From Rhodospirillales bacterium (GTDB lineage: Bacteria > Pseudomonadota > Alphaproteobacteria > Rhodospirillales > Shumkoniaceae): a DNA stretch of 64,000 bases. Shown in pieces: positions 1 to 9,332 of this stretch (within the stretch, counting starts at the first letter, position 1; each line of letters starts with the position of its first letter). A program made the position numbers and the translations under genes. The DNA lies in contig JADHSV010000013.1 in assembly GCA_016776725.1 (NCBI GenBank), positions 1 through 64,000 on the forward strand. The letters run 5' to 3'. The notes beneath the pieces are model-generated. The model was not told the DNA's origin and did not search any database. It saw nothing but the letters and a program-made list of their open reading frames with translations.

Positions 1-61
1 ACCATGTGAAAAACCGAAACAACAAACCAGAAAACAAACCCCCGCATCGGCATCAGCCGAA

Positions 62-113
62 AGCGGGAGAGAAAATGTCCGCTATTACTAAAAGCGGACA
101 CAGAAAATCCGCT
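62..113. repeat. Alternating AGCGGA/TCCGCT half-site array
   Basis: Four copies of one half-site alternate in orientation at about 15-base steps: AGCGG at 62-66, TCCGCT at 78-83, AGCGGA at 93-98 and TCCGCT at 108-113. Neighbouring copies form perfect inverted repeats (GTCCGCT 77-83 with AGCGGAC 93-99; AGCGGA 93-98 with TCCGCT 108-113). It lies exactly where the reading frame of the following metallopeptidase is interrupted. It could be a protein-binding array, a hairpin-rich junction or an element remnant; I cannot tell which. Confidence 0.45.
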
Positions 114-115
114 GA

Positions 116-1423
116 AAATCGAGTTTTGCAACACAATCCTATACAGACCGTTCGGCGGCGGGGAATGCTTCGGACGATGCCTTCGACGCCTTCTGCGGCG
201 AACTTTGCGGCGGTTTGGCGGGGGTCGCGGGCCGGGTGGATGGCGCGTTGATTTTCCTTCACGGCGCCATGACGACACCCACCCGGACGGATCCGGAACT
301 TGATCTTATGCGCGCGGTGCGGGCCGCCGTCGGCCCCGATATGCCGATCATGCTGGCGCTCGATTTGCACGCCAACCTGTCGCCCGAAATCGTCGAGACC
401 TGTTCGGCGTTGTTCGGGTATCACTTTTCGCCCCATGTGGACATGGCGCAAACGGGCGAGCGGGCGGCGCGCTGCATAGTGCGAATGGCGCGCGGCGAAG
501 TTCGCCCCGTGACCCGCCTCGCCAAGGTTCCCGTCGTTCTGCCCAGCATTTTCACGGCCACCGCCATGCCCCCGCTTAGCGATATCGTGGAAGCCGGGTT
601 TGCGTGGGAGCGCAGCGAAAGCAGTGTCATCGACGTTTCCGTCTTTTGCGGCTTTGCCTATGCCGATGTGCCGCAAATCGGGTTTTCGGTGGCCGTTGTG
701 ACCGACGGCGACGAAGAACTGGCGGAGCGCGTGTGCGAAGATTTGTCGGCCCGCATTTGGGACCAGCGCCAGGCCCTGCTGCATCGCGATCTGGTCTATT
801 CGGTCGAGGACGGAATTGCGCGGGCCCGCGAGTTGAACGCCGACGCCAAAAAGCCGGTTGTTTTGCTGGAACATGCCGACCGCATGAACGATTCCACATG
901 GGTGCTCAGGGCGTTGGTCGAAGGCGAAAGGGCGGGCCGCGTCGCGGTCCCGTATCTCTGGGACCCCAATGCCGCCGACGAGGCCATGGCCGCGGGCGTT
1001 GGCGCGACCGTCACGCTCGATGTGGGCGGGCATTCGTCGGACCGCGCGGGCGGCCCGGTCAGCCTGACCGGCAAGGTTATCTATTGCGGTCACAAAAGCT
1101 ATGTGGGCACCGGCCCCATGCGCAGCGGCCAGGTCATTGATCTGGGACCGACGGCGGTGATTGACGCGGACGGGATCGTGGTGTGGGTGACCGAGCGCAG
1201 CCTCAGCGCCATCGACGACGATCCGTTCAAGCAATTCGGTTTCGATCCTGCCGATTTCGATATCATCGTGCTGCGCTCGAAAACCCATTTCCGTGCCGTT
1301 TACGAAAAACTGGCCGCGGAAATCCTGATTGTCGACACCCCCGACTGGGGGCCGGCCGAACTAACGACCTTGCCGTTCAAGAACGTTCGTGACGGGGTGT
1401 TTCCCATTACGGACGGAGCTTGA
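116..1423 (+). pseudogene. M81 family (MlrC-like) metallopeptidase, 5' truncated
   Basis: The protein matches the M81/microcystinase C family, zinc hydrolases of linear peptides. Metal-binding signatures are present in order: LHGAM, DLHAN and SPHVDMAQTG, followed by a complete C-terminal half. Recognisable family sequence can be read from about 165, but the same frame is stopped by TGA at 113-115 and TAA at 89-91. The N-terminal 90-100 residues, including the SHETN region that carries a catalytic glutamate in MlrC, are missing. A TTG at 215 could start a 402-residue product, but that begins inside the domain and has no clear ribosome-binding site. An M20 deacylase and an aspartoacylase-family hydrolase follow, so the three probably formed one amide-degrading operon. 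Most likely a decayed gene; a truncated but translated protein is the alternative. Confidence 0.7.
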
Positions 1424-1491
1424 ACCGGCCCTGAGCGCGGTCCTATAGTTGCGGCGCTACGCCAAGGAACAAAACGGGATATTTTTCACAC

Positions 1492-2676
1492 ATGAACCAA
1501 ACACGTATCGACGATTCGGCCACTGTCGAATTGATCCGAAAGCTTGTTGCTTTTGACACCGTCAGCCGCAATTCCAATCTGGAACTGATCGAGTTTATCC
1601 GCAGCTATCTCGTGGCCAACGGCGTGGAAAGCCAGATCATCCCCAGCGCCGACGGCCGCAAGGCCAACCTGTTCGCGACCATCGGCCCCAGGGACCGTGG
1701 CGGCGTTATGTTGTCGGGGCATACGGATGTGGTGCCCGTGGACAGCGCGGAATGGTCCAGCGATCCTTTCCGTGTCGAGGAACGCGACCAAAAGCTGTTT
1801 GGGCGGGGCACGGCGGACATGAAAGGGTTTGTCGCCGTTGCCCTGGCCCAGGTTCCGCATTTTTTGTCGGTTGATCTGAAAACGCCCATTCATCTGGCGT
1901 TTTCATTTGATGAAGAGATCGGCTGTCTTGGCGTACGCCCCATGATCGAAGCGATCAAGGATTTGGATGTGCAGCCCGCCTTGTGCGTGGTCGGTGAACC
2001 GACGAACATGCAGGTTATGACGGGCCACAAGGGGAATGTCAGCACCCGCGTCCATGTTCGCGGGCTTGAGTGTCACTCGTCCCGTGCGCCCATGGGGGTT
2101 AACGCCGTTGAATATGCGGCTGAATTGATCACATTTATCAAGGGTGTCGCGCGGCGCTTGGCGGCGCAAGGCGCGCGCGATACGGCCTATGACATCCCCT
2201 TCACGACCGCCCATGTAGGTAAGATTGATGGGGGAACGGCGCTGAACGTGGTTCCCAGGGACTGTCGGTTCGAGTTTGAATTTCGGTTCCTTCCCGCCGA
2301 TGATCCGCAAAGCCTGCTTGGCGAGGTGAAAGATTATGCCAGGGAAACGCTGGAGCCGTTGATGAAAGCGGTCGATCCCGATACCGGCTTCGAGTGGGAA
2401 GAGAAGTTTTCGTTTCCCGGATTGGATACAGCCCCCGACGCTCCGGTCGTTTCATTGGTGACGGCCCTTTGCGGAAACGAGAAAACCGGGCGTGTCGCCT
2501 ATGGCACCGAGGGGGGATTGTTTTTCGATCTGGCCGGAATTCCCAGCGTGATCTGCGGCCCCGGCGATATCGATCAGGCGCACAAGCCCAACGAGTTTAT
2601 CACGCTGGAGCAGGTCTCGAAGTGCGAGGATTTCATGCGCAGGCTTGCCGACATTTGCAGCCGCGAAATACTATAA
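1492..2676 (+). CDS. argE: Acetylornithine deacetylase / M20 family deacylase
   Basis: A 394-residue M20 di-zinc hydrolase, closest by eye to alphaproteobacterial ArgE, which removes the acetyl group from N-acetylornithine in arginine synthesis. Visible active-site motifs are SGHTDVVP at 75-82 (His77, Asp79), DMKG at 109-112 (Asp109 bridging the metals), the catalytic and metal pair EE at 141-142, Glu169 in VVGEPTN, and a C-terminal AHKPNEF histidine. The length is normal for ArgE. It is not beside other arg genes but between an M81 peptidase remnant and an aspartoacylase-like gene. A catabolic role on another N-acyl amino acid is therefore as plausible as biosynthesis. Confidence 0.8.
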   Translation: MNQTRIDDSATVELIRKLVAFDTVSRNSNLELIEFIRSYLVANGVESQIIPSADGRKANLFATIGPRDRGGVMLSGHTDVVPVDSAEWSSDPFRVEERDQKLFGRGTADMKGFVAVALAQVPHFLSVDLKTPIHLAFSFDEEIGCLGVRPMIEAIKDLDVQPALCVVGEPTNMQVMTGHKGNVSTRVHVRGLECHSSRAPMGVNAVEYAAELITFIKGVARRLAAQGARDTAYDIPFTTAHVGKIDGGTALNVVPRDCRFEFEFRFLPADDPQSLLGEVKDYARETLEPLMKAVDPDTGFEWEEKFSFPGLDTAPDAPVVSLVTALCGNEKTGRVAYGTEGGLFFDLAGIPSVICGPGDIDQAHKPNEFITLEQVSKCEDFMRRLADICSREIL

Positions 2677-2713
2677 GCGGTGGCTGACAAGCAAGTTCGA
2701 GGGGAGAAGAGGC

Positions 2714-3664
2714 GTGGCTGACACAGATACATATCGGGTTGAAATCGAAGCGCCCGACATTTCGCCCTACAAGGCGGGTAATACGGGCATCGACTATATC
2801 ACGACGTTCGATAGCGGCGTTGTCGGACCGCATGTGATGATCTCGGCCATCGTTCACGGCAACGAGATTTGCGGGCCCATCGCGCTGGATTTTCTGTTCA
2901 AAAACAACGTTCGTCCCAAGAACGGCAAGTTGACGCTGGGTTTTTTCAACGTTGCCGCCTTTGAGGCCTTCGATCCCGATGATCCCAACGCGTCGCGCTG
3001 GGTCGATGAAGATTTCAACCGGGTTTGGGGCAATGACGTTCTGGACGGGGATCGCGATACGATTGAGACGCGGCGTGCCCGCGAGGTTCGACCCATCGTC
3101 GACCAGGTGGATTTTCTACTGGATATTCATTCCATGCAGCACGCCACCGCGCCTTTGATGCTGGCCGGACCAACGATGAAGGGGCGTCAGCTTGCCAGGG
3201 AAATCGGATATCCGGCCCATGTGATGTGTGATCAGGGCCACGCCGCCGGACGGCGCATGCGCGACTACGGCGATTTTTGGGAGGAAGCCAGCCCCAAGAA
3301 TGCCCTTTTGGTGGAGTGCGGCCAGCATTGGGAAAAGAAAAGCGCCTGGGTCGCCCGCGAAACCGCGCTGCGATTTCTGCTGAACTACGACATGATCGAT
3401 CGCGATTTCGCGCAGCCCTACCTGACCGATCCGCTGCCCGCGCAGAAGGTCATTGAAGTGACCGGCCCGGTCACCATCGAGACCGAGGAGTTCCGCTTCG
3501 TCGAGCCCTACACCGGGCTTGAGGTCATTGAGGCGGCGGGAACGCTCATCGGCTGGGACGGTGATAAGGAAATCCGCACCCCCTACGACGATTGCGTCCT
3601 GATCATGCCGTCAAGACGTCTCACCCCTGGCCTGACAGCAGTTCGATTGGGGCGTTTTGTTTAG
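2714..3664 (+). CDS. Succinylglutamate desuccinylase/aspartoacylase family hydrolase
   Basis: A 316-residue zinc carboxypeptidase-fold deacylase (M14-like, AstE/ASPA superfamily). Metal ligands are visible as HGNE at 48-51 and His139 in DIHS; a FNR motif near 101-103 and Glu201 in LLVECGQHW fit substrate binding and catalysis. The family splits an acyl group from an amino acid, but the substrate is not predictable here. The GTG at 2714 is chosen because GGGGAGAAGAGG stands just before it and family similarity starts there; an in-frame ATG at 2645 would overlap argE. It follows argE by 37 bases and is probably co-transcribed. Confidence 0.75.
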   Translation: MADTDTYRVEIEAPDISPYKAGNTGIDYITTFDSGVVGPHVMISAIVHGNEICGPIALDFLFKNNVRPKNGKLTLGFFNVAAFEAFDPDDPNASRWVDEDFNRVWGNDVLDGDRDTIETRRAREVRPIVDQVDFLLDIHSMQHATAPLMLAGPTMKGRQLAREIGYPAHVMCDQGHAAGRRMRDYGDFWEEASPKNALLVECGQHWEKKSAWVARETALRFLLNYDMIDRDFAQPYLTDPLPAQKVIEVTGPVTIETEEFRFVEPYTGLEVIEAAGTLIGWDGDKEIRTPYDDCVLIMPSRRLTPGLTAVRLGRFV

Positions 3665-3725
3665 GCCAAGGCCATGGAACGGTAAATGACGCCGCTCGTC
3701 CCGACTTCTGCTTGCTGGTTTATAT

Positions 3726-3821
3726 TCATCCCGTCGATACCGTCTTCACCGCATCTCGGAATTCATCACTGAATACAGGTTTGGAAAGCACCAAACCTGC
3801 TTCCAGGATCTTGGCGTCGGT
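3726..3821 (-). pseudogene. C-terminal remnant of a response-regulator receiver domain
   Basis: Right behind the stop of the hybrid kinase, on the same strand, an open stretch of about 32 codons reads like the last third of a CheY-type receiver domain. It ends in its own TGA (3726-3728) and is preceded by an in-frame TAA (3822-3824). It contains EAGLVLSKP, matching the alpha4-beta5 region with the invariant lysine-proline, followed by a typical alpha5 helix. There is no start codon or ribosome-binding site. It is best read as the tail of a lost response regulator or of a second receiver domain of the kinase. Confidence 0.5.
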
Positions 3822-3834
3822 TTACGGAACTGTA

Positions 3835-6800
3835 TCATTGCGCCATCACCGAAGCCAACGCGTCGGACAAAGCTTCCACCGTATATGGTTTGCCCAGCAG
3901 ACGAAATTCAGCTTCTTTCAGGCCTGACTTCTCCAATGTGCCTTCTGGATATCCCGAAACCAAAATCACCTTGAGAGTGGGACGGAGTTCCACCGCTTCC
4001 TGCGCAAGTTCGATACCGTTTTTTTCACCGGGCAATACAACGTCGCTAATGAGAAGCGCGATGCTGTCGTCCTGACGGAGAATGTCCGGAACGGGGGCGG
4101 CGCTTTCGGCTTCGACAACCTCGCAGCCAAGCGACTTGAGAAGCATCACGGTCGCATCACGAACATCTGCATCGTCTTCGACGAGGAGCACTTTGATCGC
4201 GAAGTGGGCATCCTTCCGTACCGGTTGCGTGTCGGTCGTCGAGACGACCTCGCCAACGGCGGTAGGAAGCACCAACCGCACTGTCGTGCCCTTGCCGAGT
4301 TCGCTTTCGATGGCCGCGTTTCCGCCGGACTGCCGCGCGAAGCCATACACCATGCTAAGCCCCAAACCACTGCCTTCACCAACATCCTTGGTCGTGAAGA
4401 ACGGCTCGAAAGCGTGACTGAGGTTTTCTTCGGATATCCCGCAGCCAGTGTCGGAAACGGAGATTTCAACATAATCACCCACCGGAAGAACGTCGTTTTC
4501 AATCGGCATATCCGTATCAAAATGCAGTTTGCTGATGGCGACAGATAGGGTGCCGCCTTTCGGCATCGCCGCCCTGGCATTGAGCGCGAGATTGAGAAGC
4601 GCATTCGTCAGACCGCTCTCATCCACCAAGACATTCGCAATTCCGTCGGCGAATTTAGTCTCGATCGAGATGTCTTCGCCCAAAGTCCGCGAGAAAAGCG
4701 TGGTCATCCCATCGACCAACGAACGAGCATCGAGGTTTTCCGGATTAAGGGTTTGTTTTCGCGAAAACGCCAAAAGCTGTTGCGTCAGCTCCGCACCACG
4801 ATGTCCGGCACGAAGAGCACCGTCTACAAGTTTTTCCGCCTCGGAACCTTTCGGGATTTTTTCTTTGGCCAATTCCAGACTTGTCTCGACCACCTGCAAA
4901 AGATTGTTGAAGTCGTGGGCAACACCGCCGGTCAACTGGCCCACGGTTTCCATCTTCTGGGCCTGGTGCAAAAGCGCTTCGGTTTGCCGCAGTTCACTAA
5001 TGTCGCGCGTGACCGCAATAAGGTGCGGTTCACCATCTAAACTAATGGCGCGCGCCGACATAAGAGCGGTCATCAGGCTGCCGTCCTTGCGGCAGAACGT
5101 CGTCTCCAGATTTTCCACAAGGCCATGATCCCGGATACCGGCAACCATACGCTCGCGGTTGCCAGGGTTCGCCCAAATTCCAAGCTCGCTGGACGTTCGG
5201 CCAACGACCTCTTCCCGCGCAAGCCCGGTCAGCTTCGTGAACCCTTCGTTGACGTCCAAATAAAGGCCGTCCGACAGTCTGTTGATATTGATTGCATCAG
5301 GGCTAACCCTAAAGGTGGAACGGTAGAGCTCCTCGCTCTCCCTTAGCGCCTCCTCCACTCGCCGACGCTCCGTAATGTCCTCGATCTGGCGAATGGTCAG
5401 AGTGGGTCGGCCACTTTCGTCTGGAAGGCCGGCTACGGACATAATTCCCCAAACCGTCGACCCATCCTTTCGAATATACCGCTTCTCGCGCGTCAGTTCT
5501 TTTGCCCGCCCATTCGTCAAACGTTGGTGACCATTCAACGAAGCATCAATATCGTCGGGATGAATGACGTCGAACGTGGTCATCCGCAGAAGTTCCTCAC
5601 GGGTATACCCGAGCATCGCGCAATAGGCGCCGTTGACCTCGACAATCCTCCCGTCCATATCGGCAACAGCCGAGGGTATCGTCGTGTGCTCGAAAATGCC
5701 CCGGAAGCGGGCTTCGCTCTCCTCGAGCAACAGTCTTTGATCCCGCAGCAACCGGTTTTTCACGCGAAGCGAAATCAGATACAGGAACGCTGATACAATA
5801 AGCGCGACACAAAGAAGCGCCAGCGAACCAAGTATGGGTTTTTTGTAAAGATCGTAAAAGCTGCCGCGTGGATTTAGGAACCGCGCCGATGCCTTGATCT
5901 TCGTGGGCAGGTCGGCATTCAGTGATTCAAGGACGCGGTCATCTAAAACGTATTCGTTCGGGCTGCGTGTTATCGGCGACAGATCGGATAAGGGAATCCC
6001 TGAAAAATACTTCAGCAGCAGATTGGCCGCGGAACTTCCCTGGGCAAGGCTGCTGGTTACATAGCCGCCGAGGACGCCACCGACAATATAAACGTCCTCC
6101 ATGCTGAGAATTATCTGCGAGCCGGACTGGACGATGCCGGAAATGATTTTGTCCAAGCCTAGAACATTGCCGTCGTCTCCCCGAATGGCACCCAGCGTCG
6201 TCAACAGGACCGGGAAATGGCGGTTTTTGCGGAGGGCGGTTTGGATACTGCTGAGTCGATCGCTGACGATGAAATCTAGCTCCAAATTCCCTTGGCCACC
6301 GATCTCCTTATTCAGCCTCTCTTCAATAGCCCGGTAGGTAACCGAACCGTCGCCAACGACAGTGATTCGGTTGCCCTGGCTGAAGGTTTGACGCAAAAAC
6401 TCGAGGTTTGGCAGGATTTCCTTTTCCTCGAAAACGCCGGTAACCCGATTTGGATCGATATGTCCGAGATGACCGAAGTCGTTTACGCCGGAAAAGAAAA
6501 TCGGAACGTTTGGATAAAGATTGGCGAGGGGACCTATGCTGAAATTCAGGGCGTTGTCGTCCGTCACATAGATCGCGTCGGGTGAAAACTCTTGGTATTT
6601 CACGCGGAGATGACTGACGAACTCCTCAGCGTAGGTGTCATCCAATGCCTTGCGTTTGGTGTCCAGATATTCTGTTTTTACCGTCGGCGCGTTCGGCAGG
6701 CCGTTTTCAAGTGTTTGAATGAAGCTGGAGTGCTGACCTGAAGTCCACTGGTAATCCTGGCTGTAGGAGTGAATAGCGAGAACGCGGTGTGTCCCGCCTT

Positions 6801-6885
6801 CGCCGTGCGTAGCAACCGCGCCTACTGGCGCGCAGGTCAATACGAAGATTAGGGTGACAAGCCTTAGGTCCCTCAGTGCATTCAA
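3835..6885 (-). CDS. Hybrid histidine kinase with ABC-type periplasmic sensor, two PAS domains and receiver
   Basis: A 1016-residue membrane sensor kinase. Order: signal peptide or N-terminal helix (about 1-25), a periplasmic domain resembling the ABC_sub_bind family (about 30-330), one transmembrane helix (about 348-372), two PAS domains (about 390-505 and 515-625), HisKA with the phospho-acceptor His near 657 in GGVAHDFNNL, an HATPase with GEGSGLGLSMV, and a C-terminal receiver with the acceptor Asp near 948 and the GKPY lysine. The substrate-binding-like domain suggests direct sensing of a small solute. Its catalytic core closely resembles the kinase at 29196, so the two are probably paralogues. 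No DNA-binding response regulator is adjacent; signal output may go through the receiver-only gene at 7310. The receiver remnant behind it suggests the locus has lost a domain or a gene. Confidence 0.85.
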   Translation of the reverse strand: MNALRDLRLVTLIFVLTCAPVGAVATHGEGGTHRVLAIHSYSQDYQWTSGQHSSFIQTLENGLPNAPTVKTEYLDTKRKALDDTYAEEFVSHLRVKYQEFSPDAIYVTDDNALNFSIGPLANLYPNVPIFFSGVNDFGHLGHIDPNRVTGVFEEKEILPNLEFLRQTFSQGNRITVVGDGSVTYRAIEERLNKEIGGQGNLELDFIVSDRLSSIQTALRKNRHFPVLLTTLGAIRGDDGNVLGLDKIISGIVQSGSQIILSMEDVYIVGGVLGGYVTSSLAQGSSAANLLLKYFSGIPLSDLSPITRSPNEYVLDDRVLESLNADLPTKIKASARFLNPRGSFYDLYKKPILGSLALLCVALIVSAFLYLISLRVKNRLLRDQRLLLEESEARFRGIFEHTTIPSAVADMDGRIVEVNGAYCAMLGYTREELLRMTTFDVIHPDDIDASLNGHQRLTNGRAKELTREKRYIRKDGSTVWGIMSVAGLPDESGRPTLTIRQIEDITERRRVEEALRESEELYRSTFRVSPDAININRLSDGLYLDVNEGFTKLTGLAREEVVGRTSSELGIWANPGNRERMVAGIRDHGLVENLETTFCRKDGSLMTALMSARAISLDGEPHLIAVTRDISELRQTEALLHQAQKMETVGQLTGGVAHDFNNLLQVVETSLELAKEKIPKGSEAEKLVDGALRAGHRGAELTQQLLAFSRKQTLNPENLDARSLVDGMTTLFSRTLGEDISIETKFADGIANVLVDESGLTNALLNLALNARAAMPKGGTLSVAISKLHFDTDMPIENDVLPVGDYVEISVSDTGCGISEENLSHAFEPFFTTKDVGEGSGLGLSMVYGFARQSGGNAAIESELGKGTTVRLVLPTAVGEVVSTTDTQPVRKDAHFAIKVLLVEDDADVRDATVMLLKSLGCEVVEAESAAPVPDILRQDDSIALLISDVVLPGEKNGIELAQEAVELRPTLKVILVSGYPEGTLEKSGLKEAEFRLLGKPYTVEALSDALASVMAQ

Positions 6886-7309
6886 CTTAAACCACCTTCC
6901 CGGTTTCTGAAGACGGGTTCACGGAACGTAGCCGGACCTGATCGCGCCACCCTTTCCTGGGTGAGGAAGCATTCTTCCTCATCAAGGCCAATGCAAATAG
7001 TATGCGATCAAGGTTTCAAGAGAATACCCTTTTATTAATTTTCACGGGATGTGTCCGAACGCCGCCCTACTGAAATTACGTCGTGCGCCACAAATTTGGG
7101 CTCTTTTGATGGAGTGGACGGCTCCAGCGGACGGTTCCAGCCACCGGCATTGCGATGTGCCGAATTTTGGTTGTGATCGACCATCCGCTAAAAAGGGAAT
7201 TCGTCTAAATATTAGCAGTGCCTAATGTCGCTTCTTGGCATGACCCGGATGTGCGCTCAGTACCACCCGAACCGCCAGAACCCCACGACAAGCCGCCACC
7301 TTGACTGCC
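6886..7309. other. Intergenic region between kinase and receiver gene
   Basis: 424 bases without a convincing gene. The part next to 6886 must hold the hybrid-kinase promoter. I see no strong terminator. The only clear structure is a 13-base tandem duplication at 7116-7141. Confidence 0.6.
7116..7141. repeat. 13-base tandem duplication
   Basis: GGACGGCTCCAGC (7116-7128) is followed directly by GGACGGTTCCAGC (7129-7141), one mismatch in 13. It lies in non-coding DNA and may be a replication-slippage product or a paired binding site. Confidence 0.5.
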
Positions 7310-8194
7310 TTAGTTGCCCTTGCTGTTCAGGGCCGTTTTGAACCCGTTTATGATCTGGGGTATGGCGGTCAGAATACGCGGGTCACGGCGCGAGTTCTCG
7401 CTTTCGATGCGATCAGCGACCTCGAGCATCCAATGACATAGTTCGGGGACGTGATCGAGCTTGTTCTTCACCATGCGGCGCTGGATGTCGGACGTCGCGG
7501 CTCGTAATTTCGCAAGGGGCGGGTTGATGGCCTCGTCTGCAATTCCTTGAACGATGGCGTCGCGGACTTCGCCGGCGCGAAGCTCAATCTCGGCTACATT
7601 GACGCGCAGCTTGTGCCGGTCGAGCAAGAACGCGCCTTTGCGGATTCGCTCGGTCATCGCCTTGCGGCTCGTTCCGTTGGCGATTTCCTTGACAGGGTTG
7701 GGTACCTTGAATTCCATCTGCGCCTCGCGCGTGTTGCGTGGGGTGTCGCGGCGGGTCGGGCCGATATAGTCCGCGGTTGCGACGAAGCGTTTGCGTCGGT
7801 TGGCTATGGCGAGGATGCGATCGGTGAAGGTGGACGTCGAGAAGGGCTTGACGATAAGCGCATCGGAACCGCTGTTGACGGCCTGGACCAACGACCTCCT
7901 GCCATCTGATACCTGGTCGAGCAGGCTGATGGAGACGACGAAAGGATTATTGTCGATTGCCTGATGGCGAATGCCGTGCACCATGCCGAAACACGAGCCG
8001 CCCCCGTTATCGTCACAGATCAGGAGATCGACAGGCCCGCGTTCAAGCAACGGAAGACAGTCGTCCTGCTTCTCCTTGACGACAACATCCCCAAACCCCA
8101 GTTGCCGGAGCAACTGCTGGATATTTCGGCGCAAGGGCTCGTTCGACTCACAGACAACGACCTCAACTTGCGCGAAGGCCAACCCATCGGGCAC
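7310..8194 (-). CDS. CheY-like receiver protein with uncharacterised C-terminal region
   Basis: 294 residues. The first ~125 form a receiver domain: VVVCESNEP at beta1, probable acceptor Asp61 in LLICDD, and the conserved lysine near 118 in LIVKPF. The usual acidic pair of beta1 is replaced by Glu-Ser-Asn, so magnesium binding may be altered. A linker with YIGPTRRDTPRN follows, a motif of the YIGPDRR kind I associate with alphaproteobacterial receiver proteins. The remaining ~140 residues are mostly helical and match no output domain I recognise. The GTG start at 8192-8194 is supported by GAGGGA about nine bases upstream. It is oriented like the hybrid kinase, 424 bases upstream of it, and is a possible phospho-partner. 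Confidence 0.7.
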   Translation of the reverse strand: MPDGLAFAQVEVVVCESNEPLRRNIQQLLRQLGFGDVVVKEKQDDCLPLLERGPVDLLICDDNGGGSCFGMVHGIRHQAIDNNPFVVSISLLDQVSDGRRSLVQAVNSGSDALIVKPFSTSTFTDRILAIANRRKRFVATADYIGPTRRDTPRNTREAQMEFKVPNPVKEIANGTSRKAMTERIRKGAFLLDRHKLRVNVAEIELRAGEVRDAIVQGIADEAINPPLAKLRAATSDIQRRMVKNKLDHVPELCHWMLEVADRIESENSRRDPRILTAIPQIINGFKTALNSKGN

Positions 8195-8437
8195 GTATGA
8201 TCCCTCAATCAGAGCACTCTATTTATTTTTCTTGAACGCTATGCGCCGGCATTTTCGCCGGTCGCCCCCTCGCAGCCAATCCGCCCCCTTATTAGCCGGG
8301 AGATTTCCAGATGGCTCCTTGTAAACACCGAAAAGACTAGCACAGATACACGATGGTTGAAAGCGCGAGCGGACACGCAACCCTACGGTCGCGTCGGAGT
8401 TCCGGCGTCGCTCTTTGGCTGTGCCTGAACTTGTGCT

Positions 8438-9331
8438 CTATGCGGCCAGTCCCGCCGCGACGGATTTTTCGCGCAGGTACTCGTAGCCCATTTTGGCGTA
8501 AGTCAGCGGTATGGCGATGGCTGGGTCCTGTTCGGCCTCGACCACCAGCCAGCCCGCGTACCCTGCCCCGCGTAGCGCTTCAAACACGCCCGGATAATCA
8601 ATGAAGCCATCGCCGGGCACGGTGAAGACGCCTTCCAGAACCGAGTCCAGGAAGCCCGCGTCGGCTTCCAGCGAACGGGTCAGTACGTCTTTGCGCATGT
8701 CCTTGCAGTGCACATGATTGATGCGCGAAGCATACGTGCGCGCTGCGGCGACCGCATCGCCACCGGCATAGGTCAGATGGCCGGTATCCAGCAAAAGGCC
8801 CACCTCGTCGCCGGTGTTCTCCATCAGACGATCCACGTCCTCGGCACTTTGCACCGCCGTTCCCATGTGGTGGTGAAAGGCCATGGCGACGCCGCGCCCA
8901 GCCAGGAATTTCGCCATTTCGGTCAGGCGCTCGCCATACTGCGCCCAGTCGCCGTCGGCGACCTGGGGGCGGGCGGAAAGGGGGGTGCCTTTGGAGCCAT
9001 GAATGCAGCCGGTCACTTCGGCAAACACCATGACCGAACATCCCATGTCGGCCAGCAGGCTCAGATGATCTTCGACAGCCGCCTTTTCGTCGGCGACACT
9101 GCGCACCAGAAGTTCACCGCTGTACCACCCCGAAATCAGTTCCAGCCTGTGTCCCTGAAGGATGGGGCGCAGTTCGGACGAAACGCGCGGAAACTTGTTG
9201 CCGAGTTCAATCCCCGCATACCCCGCAGCGGCCGTTTCCGACAGGCACACTTCCAGCGGCGTTTCGCCGCCCAGTTCCGGCATGTCGTCATTGGTCCAGG
9301 TCAGTGGATTGATGCCGATACGGATGGACAT
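8438..9331 (-). CDS. iolE: Myo-inosose-2 dehydratase IolE
   Basis: A 297-residue xylose-isomerase-like TIM barrel matching IolE (EC 4.2.1.44), which dehydrates scyllo-inosose to 3D-trihydroxycyclohexane-1,2-dione. The N-terminus (RIGINPLTWTNDDMPELGG), the FHHHMGT strand, the LLDTGH metal site and the INHVHCKD strand are characteristic. ATG at 9331 lies one base after the iolD stop, and GGAGAA within the iolD tail is its ribosome-binding site, so the two are translationally coupled. Length is as expected. Confidence 0.92.
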   Translation of the reverse strand: MSIRIGINPLTWTNDDMPELGGETPLEVCLSETAAAGYAGIELGNKFPRVSSELRPILQGHRLELISGWYSGELLVRSVADEKAAVEDHLSLLADMGCSVMVFAEVTGCIHGSKGTPLSARPQVADGDWAQYGERLTEMAKFLAGRGVAMAFHHHMGTAVQSAEDVDRLMENTGDEVGLLLDTGHLTYAGGDAVAAARTYASRINHVHCKDMRKDVLTRSLEADAGFLDSVLEGVFTVPGDGFIDYPGVFEALRGAGYAGWLVVEAEQDPAIAIPLTYAKMGYEYLREKSVAAGLAA

Positions 9332-9332
9332 T

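Noticed and set aside
53-1288. Long minus-strand open frame (411 codons) opposite the M81 gene
   Set aside because: It mirrors the codon pattern of the real gene, has no recognisable domain, and runs through histidine/arginine-rich shadow sequence.
7051-7063. 13-base sequence GTGTCCGAACGCC also present at 28889-28901
   Set aside because: One exact 13-mer pair is expected by chance in a GC-rich window of this size, and the flanks do not match.
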